Source: Pyrinomonadaceae bacterium
GTDB taxonomy: Bacteria; Acidobacteriota; Blastocatellia; Pyrinomonadales; Pyrinomonadaceae
NCBI GenBank assembly: GCA_014379075.1
Contig: JACMMN010000153.1
Location: 1 to 18,026 of the forward strand
DNA: 18,026 nt
Reading direction: 5' to 3'
Each line of letters begins with the position of its first letter. The stretch's first letter is position 1. The position numbers were made by a program, and so were the translations under genes. A model generated the notes under the pieces. It was not told the origin of the DNA. It did not search any database and saw only the letters and a program-made list of their open reading frames with translations. Shown here one piece after another: positions 14,024 through 18,026 of the stretch.

Positions 14024-15232
14024 CTAGCGGACATAGATCGGATTCGATATTATCCAGGGCATTTTATCGAATGGCGGGCCGAGCGAATCGAGATAAACTT
14101 CGACGCGATATGCGCCTGGTCCGTAAACGTTCAGTACCAGATCGGAAACATCCGCCGACTCATTTATCATTTCACCGTTGCGAAACACGACAAACCGTGC
14201 CTTATTCGGTGAATTGATCTTCAGCCGGACACCGTCGGACAGCAGAGCATCATCGCCCATAAAATGGTTGCCCGTGGCACTTTCAGCGACGAAACTGAAA
14301 CCACTGGATTCACCAAACACGTCGAATCCGATAAATGAGCGCCCGGTTTTCAAAGCCTCGATCAAATGCTCACGAGTCAGTTGCTTGTCCTTTTCGATCA
14401 AAACATGAGCGCGTGCCAAACGAAATATTGTTTCATAAGGATCGATCTTGATGTTGATGAGTTTATTGCCGGCATCGTCGCCGAAAAGGTGAAATCCGAT
14501 ATTCGAATGGGCATCGGTTCCGGCAAAAAGACTTATCTTTCGCTTCGCCGCTGTTTCATCAAATTTTTGCAAATTAGCATCAGGGCGTTTGAAGTATGAT
14601 GCAAGCGTTAGTTCGGGGTATGCCGGATACGACCAGATGAGATCAAAAATGCCGATGAATGGATTGATCTGCTTTGCACTCGTATGAAGGCTGAAAACCT
14701 CGATTCCGTCAAAGTTTGAATCCCAGGACTTAAGCTTTTCGGGGTAAGTCACAAAAGCGAGTTTATTTTCCGAGCGAGTTTTTTCGAGAAACGCAGTTGT
14801 CGGGCCGTTTCGAAAACTTGCCGCATCAGCGCTTCCGGGAATCATTAGAAAACGGTCGGAATCTGCCGTGTCAACCTCATTGCCGCCGACAAAAAGCGTT
14901 TTGCCGTAAACGCCGTTCAGCGTTAGTGCCGATGTATCGAATTCGTTTGACCAATGCTCGGTCATCAATACGAAATCGAGATCGTTGGAATTTGCTGCGG
15001 CGATCAATTCGTCAAAACCGCCTGTACTGTGTCCGCCGAGAGAAGTATGGGCGTGGATTATGCCTTTGTATTCGTTGAAGATATGCTCCGCTCGTTCGAT
15101 TCTCTGCGTTTGCGATTCACCGATCTTTTGTGCAAGTTTACCGGTTTGGTAGCGGCGATAGATAAAGGGGATCTGCACCAGCACGATCACCACAATTAAA
15201 ACGAGGAAAAATCTCTTTAGGAACTTTTTCAT
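14024..15232 (-). CDS. Membrane-anchored PHP-domain metal-dependent phosphoesterase-like protein
   Basis: 402 residues. Residues 8-27 form one transmembrane anchor after a KKFLKR start, without a signal-peptidase site, so the domain probably faces the periplasm. PHP ligand motifs are visible: GIIHAHTSLGGHSTG (His60, His62, His68), MTEHW (His93), Glu119 in GGNEVDT, and AGTDAHSN (Asp240, His242). The position usually held by an HP motif reads VTYPEK (about 161-166), with Tyr instead of His, so one metal ligand may be missing. A C-terminal beta-rich domain (about 300-402) is not recognised. PHP enzymes hydrolyse phosphoesters; the substrate is unknown. The start has no clear Shine-Dalgarno. The M1-like gene lies 70 bases downstream. 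Confidence 0.8.
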   Translation of the reverse strand: MKKFLKRFFLVLIVVIVLVQIPFIYRRYQTGKLAQKIGESQTQRIERAEHIFNEYKGIIHAHTSLGGHSTGGFDELIAAANSNDLDFVLMTEHWSNEFDTSALTLNGVYGKTLFVGGNEVDTADSDRFLMIPGSADAASFRNGPTTAFLEKTRSENKLAFVTYPEKLKSWDSNFDGIEVFSLHTSAKQINPFIGIFDLIWSYPAYPELTLASYFKRPDANLQKFDETAAKRKISLFAGTDAHSNIGFHLFGDDAGNKLINIKIDPYETIFRLARAHVLIEKDKQLTREHLIEALKTGRSFIGFDVFGESSGFSFVAESATGNHFMGDDALLSDGVRLKINSPNKARFVVFRNGEMINESADVSDLVLNVYGPGAYRVEVYLDSLGPPFDKMPWIISNPIYVR

Positions 15233-15305
15233 TCGGAGAAACTTAGTTCACTCACCCGCTACCGCAGGTGGTAGTGACAAGAGCCTGGCCGCAACGAACA
15301 CCCTA

Positions 15306-15599
15306 TTAATCAGACAGGAAATCGACCGAGACTACTTTTTCGGCTATCTGTTTTCCAAGTGCGACAACTTTTTGATGTTCGGGATGATCGGTGTAAAAAT
15401 CCAGAGCGGCGCGGTCGGAATATTCCGCGACCAGCCCGGTATCGAATGATCGCTCGAGTTTTAGTATGTCGGCACCGACTTCGAAACTTTTGATATGCGG
15501 GATCAGGTCCGGCAGCGCGCGGAGTCTCGAGAGATGTTCTTCCCGCTGTTCGGCGGTCGTTCCGGGTTTATATTTCCAGCAGACAATATGTGTAAGCAT
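15306..15599 (-). CDS. Dabb-family (stress-responsive alpha/beta-barrel) protein
   Basis: A 97-residue single-domain protein of the Dabb dimeric alpha/beta-barrel family. It begins MLTHIVCWKYKPGTTAEQRE, the typical first strand and helix, and contains FDTGLVAEYSDRAALDFY and YTDHPEHQKVV, the family's hallmark second half. Members are cytosolic dimers related to small monooxygenases and cyclases; most have no assigned reaction. It starts 27 bases after the end of the SRPBCC gene on the same strand, so the two are probably one operon. Confidence 0.88.
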   Translation of the reverse strand: MLTHIVCWKYKPGTTAEQREEHLSRLRALPDLIPHIKSFEVGADILKLERSFDTGLVAEYSDRAALDFYTDHPEHQKVVALGKQIAEKVVSVDFLSD

Positions 15600-15626
15600 T
15601 TATAATTAGGCCCTTACGTGCGGGGC

Positions 15627-16076
15627 TTATGCATTTTCGCACCATTCTTTTGTCACCTGATGCCGATATTCGAACATTTTCTCAAGTTTCGGTGTGATCA
15701 CCAACGGCGCGGCCAGAGCCCCAAAAAAAGGAATCGGCGGCGTGTACTCGATCTCGTCACGCAGGATCGCTCCGTCTTCATGTGGTTCAATGATATGCCG
15801 GTGCCGCCAACTGTGAAAAGGGCCTGATATCTGCACGTCCTCAAACATTCGCGGCGGATCGTAAGCCGTGTGTTCGGCAACCCAGCGTGACGAGAAAATA
15901 CCGAAGAGCTTTTGTTCGATGATAGCCCGCGAACCTACTTTAGAGATGTCCGCCTTTTGGACGATCTTCGCGCTCTCCCAGGGCGGTATCAGCCGTTCGA
16001 AGGCGTCGGGCAATTCGTGGAAAGCAAATACTCTTTCCTGTGCAGCTTTAATGACGCTTTCTTTAATAAATTTCAT
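15627..16076 (-). CDS. SRPBCC-family ligand-binding protein
   Basis: 149 residues from ATG 16076. A GTG six codons upstream (16094) is possible, but MKFIKESVIKA is the usual family N-terminus, and a GAAGGA directly abuts the ATG. The sequence fits the START/Bet v1-like SRPBCC fold: FAFHELPDAFERLIPPWE near the N-terminus, a central strand pair (WVAEHTAYDPPRMFEDVQ), SWRHRHIIEP, and a long C-terminal helix (EKMFEYRHQVTKEWC). Such proteins hold a hydrophobic ligand in a cavity; the ligand and reaction are unknown. It is the first gene of a probable two-gene operon with the Dabb gene. A 7-bp inverted repeat lies just upstream at 16081-16115. Confidence 0.83.
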   Translation of the reverse strand: MKFIKESVIKAAQERVFAFHELPDAFERLIPPWESAKIVQKADISKVGSRAIIEQKLFGIFSSRWVAEHTAYDPPRMFEDVQISGPFHSWRHRHIIEPHEDGAILRDEIEYTPPIPFFGALAAPLVITPKLEKMFEYRHQVTKEWCENA

Positions 16077-16134
16077 TCCTTCATACGATAACACACAACA
16101 TTTTTGTCCGTATGACGAAATATATCAGCGCAGG

Positions 16135-16257
16135 TTCACGCAAAAGCCGCAAAGAACGCGGAGCAAAAACAAGATCAATTGAGTCAATTCCAATATATTG
16201 AAATTAGCACGAAACCTTTTTCGTTCCGGCTTTGCGATCTTTGCGGCTTTGCGTGAA
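16135..16257. repeat. TTTGCG-unit palindromic repeat upstream of the MFS gene
   Basis: The left arm (16135-16159) begins TTCACGCAAAAGCCGCAAAG. The right arm (about 16232-16257) is its complement with one base indel and one mismatch. The right arm holds three TTTGCG cores 9 and 8 bases apart. The AT-rich loop is about 72 bases. A second copy of the family lies after the same gene at 17811-17937. The element lies between the SRPBCC promoter side and the MFS ribosome site. Confidence 0.78.
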
Positions 16258-16290
16258 AATCTCATAGACCAAAATCAGGAGCTATTTTAA

Positions 16291-17799
16291 ATGACGGAAA
16301 CCACGCAGGACCTTGGAGCGTTTTATAACGACCACGTTTCAAAGAAAAAGATCTGGCAGGTCATCGGTGCATCGGCTGTCGGGACTATGATCGAGTGGTA
16401 CGATTTCTATATTTTCGGCAGCCTAGCCGGGATCATCGCACCATTATTTTATCCGCCGGGAAACGATACTTTCGCCTATATCGCCTACTTAGCGACATTT
16501 GCTGTGGGCTTCGTCGTGCGCCCTTTCGGAGCTTTATTTTTCGGCCGGATCGGTGACATTGTCGGGCGAAAATATGCATTTTTGGTGACGCTTTTGATAA
16601 TGGGCGGAGCGACCGCCGTGATCGGATTTTTGCCGACGTATTCGCAGATCGGCATTGCGGCACCGATAATTTTGCTTTTGATCCGCGTGCTTCAGGGTTT
16701 AGCCCTCGGCGGTGAATACGGTGGAGCTGCGGTTTATGTCGCCGAGCATGTGCCCGACAATCGCCGCGGTTTCTATACTTCTTTCATTCAAATTACCGCG
16801 ACGCTCGGACTTTTTCTGTCTCTCGCCGTTATATTGATGGTGCAAAACACGATGAGCCCGGATCAGTTCGCCGGCAAAGCGGACGGCATCAGCGGCTGGC
16901 GGATTCCGTTTCTTATCTCTATTTTCCTGGTCGGAATCTCTCTTTATATTCGTCTCCGGATGAAGGAATCGCCGATCTTCGAGCAAATTAAAAGTTCGGG
17001 AATGACATCTGCCAATCCGTTGATCGAGGCATTTACGAAATGGGAAAATCTAAAGATCGTGCTAATTTCTCTTTTCGGCGCTACTGCCGGGCAGGGCGTC
17101 GTTTGGTACACCGGGCAATTTTACGCGCTGTTCTATTTGCAGAAAATTTTGAATGTCGATTCAACTTCATCAAATTATATAATCGCCGTCGCATTGCTGC
17201 TGGCGATGCCGTTTTTCGTCGTGTTTGGCGCTCTGAGCGACCGAATCGGGCGGAAATGGATAATTATGGCGGGCTGCCTGCTTGCGTTGATCACATATAT
17301 TCCGATCTATCACGCGATGCAGTCCGCGGCCGGATCGAATGTCGAAACGGCAAGTTCGCAGAGAAATCCGGCAACCGGGGAAGTCTCGCTGACGCCGCAA
17401 TCGCGTGATGCGGCCGGAAATCTTGCTCCGGCGGCGAAGGTGCTGGTTTACTCGTCGTTCGGCAATTTAATTTCGACCTCAACGGCTTGGAAATTGATCG
17501 GCCTGGTTTTTATACAGGTTCTCTGGGTGACGATGGTTTACGGCCCGATCGCCGCATATCTGGTCGAAGCCTTTCCGGCGAGGATTCGCTACACCGCGCT
17601 TTCGCTGCCGTACCATATCGGCAACGGAGTATTCGGCGGCCTGCTGCCATTGATCGGCGTTTCGATAATTGCCCAAACCGGGAACATCTACGCCGGGCTT
17701 TATTATCCGATGATAATTGCGGGAATCACTTTAGTTGTCGGATCGATATTCTTGAAAGAAACGCGCGGGCGTAAGATATGGGATGAAGTGCGGAGGTAA
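16291..17799 (+). CDS. MFS transporter, metabolite:H+ symporter (MHS) family
   Basis: A 502-residue inner-membrane transporter with 12 predicted helices. MHS-family marks are GTMIEWYDFYIFG (31-43) in helix 1, the motif-A loop GRIGDIVGRK (85-94), GGEYGGAAVYVAEH (140-153) in helices 4-5, and a second motif-A-like GALSDRIGRK (313-322). MHS proteins (ProP, ShiA, KgtP relatives) import small acids or osmolytes with protons; which one cannot be read here. A hydrophilic Ser/Ala/Asn-rich insert of about 45 residues (345-388) sits in the loop before helix 10, longer than usual. ATG 16291 has AGGAG (16277-16281) at 9-base spacing. The gene is bracketed by two copies of one palindromic repeat, and its last 78 bases recur inverted at the window end. 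Confidence 0.9.
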   Translation: MTETTQDLGAFYNDHVSKKKIWQVIGASAVGTMIEWYDFYIFGSLAGIIAPLFYPPGNDTFAYIAYLATFAVGFVVRPFGALFFGRIGDIVGRKYAFLVTLLIMGGATAVIGFLPTYSQIGIAAPIILLLIRVLQGLALGGEYGGAAVYVAEHVPDNRRGFYTSFIQITATLGLFLSLAVILMVQNTMSPDQFAGKADGISGWRIPFLISIFLVGISLYIRLRMKESPIFEQIKSSGMTSANPLIEAFTKWENLKIVLISLFGATAGQGVVWYTGQFYALFYLQKILNVDSTSSNYIIAVALLLAMPFFVVFGALSDRIGRKWIIMAGCLLALITYIPIYHAMQSAAGSNVETASSQRNPATGEVSLTPQSRDAAGNLAPAAKVLVYSSFGNLISTSTAWKLIGLVFIQVLWVTMVYGPIAAYLVEAFPARIRYTALSLPYHIGNGVFGGLLPLIGVSIIAQTGNIYAGLYYPMIIAGITLVVGSIFLKETRGRKIWDEVRR

Positions 17800-17810
17800 T
17801 GCTACAGAAG

Positions 17811-17937
17811 TTTCACGCAAAGCCGCAAAGTAACGCAAAGAAAGCAGGCAAAAAGACAGACTACATTATTAATAAAATACACAAATTCTTAAACTTATTA
17901 TTTCTTAATTTGCGTCCCTTTGCGGCTTTGCGTGAAA
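17811..17937. repeat. TTTGCG-unit palindromic repeat downstream of the MFS gene
   Basis: The left arm starts TTTCACGCAAAGCCGCAAAG (17811-17830) and the right arm is complementary, with three TTTGCG cores spaced 10 and 8 bases. The loop is about 70 bases. It is the same family as 16135-16257. The short frame running through it (17799-18017) is repeat-derived and is not called as a gene. Confidence 0.8.
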
Positions 17938-17948
17938 CTTCTTTAGCA

Positions 17949-18026
17949 TTACCTCCGCACTTCATCCCATATCTTACGCCCGCGCGTTTCTTTCAAGAAT
18001 ATCGATCCGACAACTAAAGTGATTCC
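17949..18026 (-). CDS. C-terminal fragment of a second, identical MFS gene (or assembly artefact)
   Basis: Read on the minus strand, these 78 bases encode the last 25 residues and stop codon of the MFS transporter at 16291-17799, without any difference. Only this fragment lies in the window. If real, it is the tail of a convergent paralogue; if not, it is a fold-back of the contig end. Confidence 0.4.
   Translation of the reverse strand, partial: GITLVVGSIFLKETRGRKIWDEVRR

Larger units (their letters stand above)
17722..18026. repeat. Large inverted repeat covering the 3' end of the MFS gene, cut by the window edge
   Basis: Bases 17722-17804 are perfectly complementary to 17944-18026 (83 bases). 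The match continues inward, with one mismatch (17805/17943), through the palindromic element. The centre lies in a non-symmetric AT-rich loop of about 70 bases (17841-17910). The arm reaches the last base of the window, so it may extend further. It may be a contig-end assembly fold-back or a real tail-to-tail duplication. Confidence 0.95.

Noticed and set aside
15249..15276. A CTACC/GGTAG hairpin between the Dabb and PHP genes
   Set aside because: The stem is only 5 bp with alternative pairings and no T-run; too weak to call a terminator or a repeat from one copy.
17799..18017. A 72-codon open frame at the window end
   Set aside because: It runs through both arms of the TTTGCG palindrome and then antisense through the copied transporter end. 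Its composition is that of the repeat, and it has no ribosome site.

Overview
The window looks like chromosomal DNA of an Acidobacteriota member, most plausibly Blastocatellia/Pyrinomonadales. This is inferred from gene style, not from a marker gene. The clues are a very large Oar-type TonB-dependent-receptor-like protein with an N-terminal carboxypeptidase-regulatory-like domain, many Sec-exported proteins with outer-membrane-type C-termini, balanced base composition, AGGAG-type ribosome sites before most exported genes, and multi-unit palindromic repeats between genes. I see no rRNA, tRNA, CRISPR array, insertion sequence or phage gene.

Layout. 1-708 is the C-terminal end of DNA topoisomerase I. 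709-1060 is a gene-poor gap with a 30-bp-arm palindrome (821-902) and a possible 21-codon ORF. Next come a phospholipid N-methyltransferase-like gene (1064-1645), an outer-membrane beta-barrel protein (1809-2501) with a good promoter and terminator, and an exported M28 metallopeptidase (2685-4376). A GNAT acetyltransferase (minus, 4409-4876) and an orphan CbbQ/NorQ-type AAA+ ATPase (4944-5747) are divergent and share a short, probably leaderless promoter region. The 1307-residue Oar-like receptor (5984-9907) and a secreted choice-of-anchor-I/beta-propeller protein (10148-11803) follow. A large bidirectional terminator (11817-11865) separates them from a minus-strand block: an M1-aminopeptidase-like protein with TPRs and a broken zinc site, a membrane-anchored PHP-type phosphoesterase, a Dabb protein and an SRPBCC protein. 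A plus-strand MHS-type MFS transporter (16291-17799) is flanked on both sides by copies of a TTTGCG-unit palindrome. The window ends inside an inverted copy of that transporter's own 3' end.

Most interesting result. The Oar-like receptor and the choice-of-anchor-I gene each have, upstream, four hexamers of the (T/G/C)(T/G)(T/A/C)AAC type at an exact 11-bp period, followed at the same distance by a -10-like hexamer. This is the architecture of a PHO box (PhoB/PhoP site). I infer a phosphate-starvation pair: an outer-membrane receptor-like protein plus a secreted protein of a family sometimes annotated as alkaline phosphatase or phytase-like. The membrane-anchored PHP phosphoesterase nearby may be thematically related, but it has no such box that I can see.

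Other points: all five predicted signal-peptidase-I substrates are cut before glutamine, like the Q-rule of Bacteroidetes; the M1-like protein appears to be a pseudoenzyme; and the inverted repeat at the window end is either an assembly fold-back or a recent tail-to-tail gene duplication.
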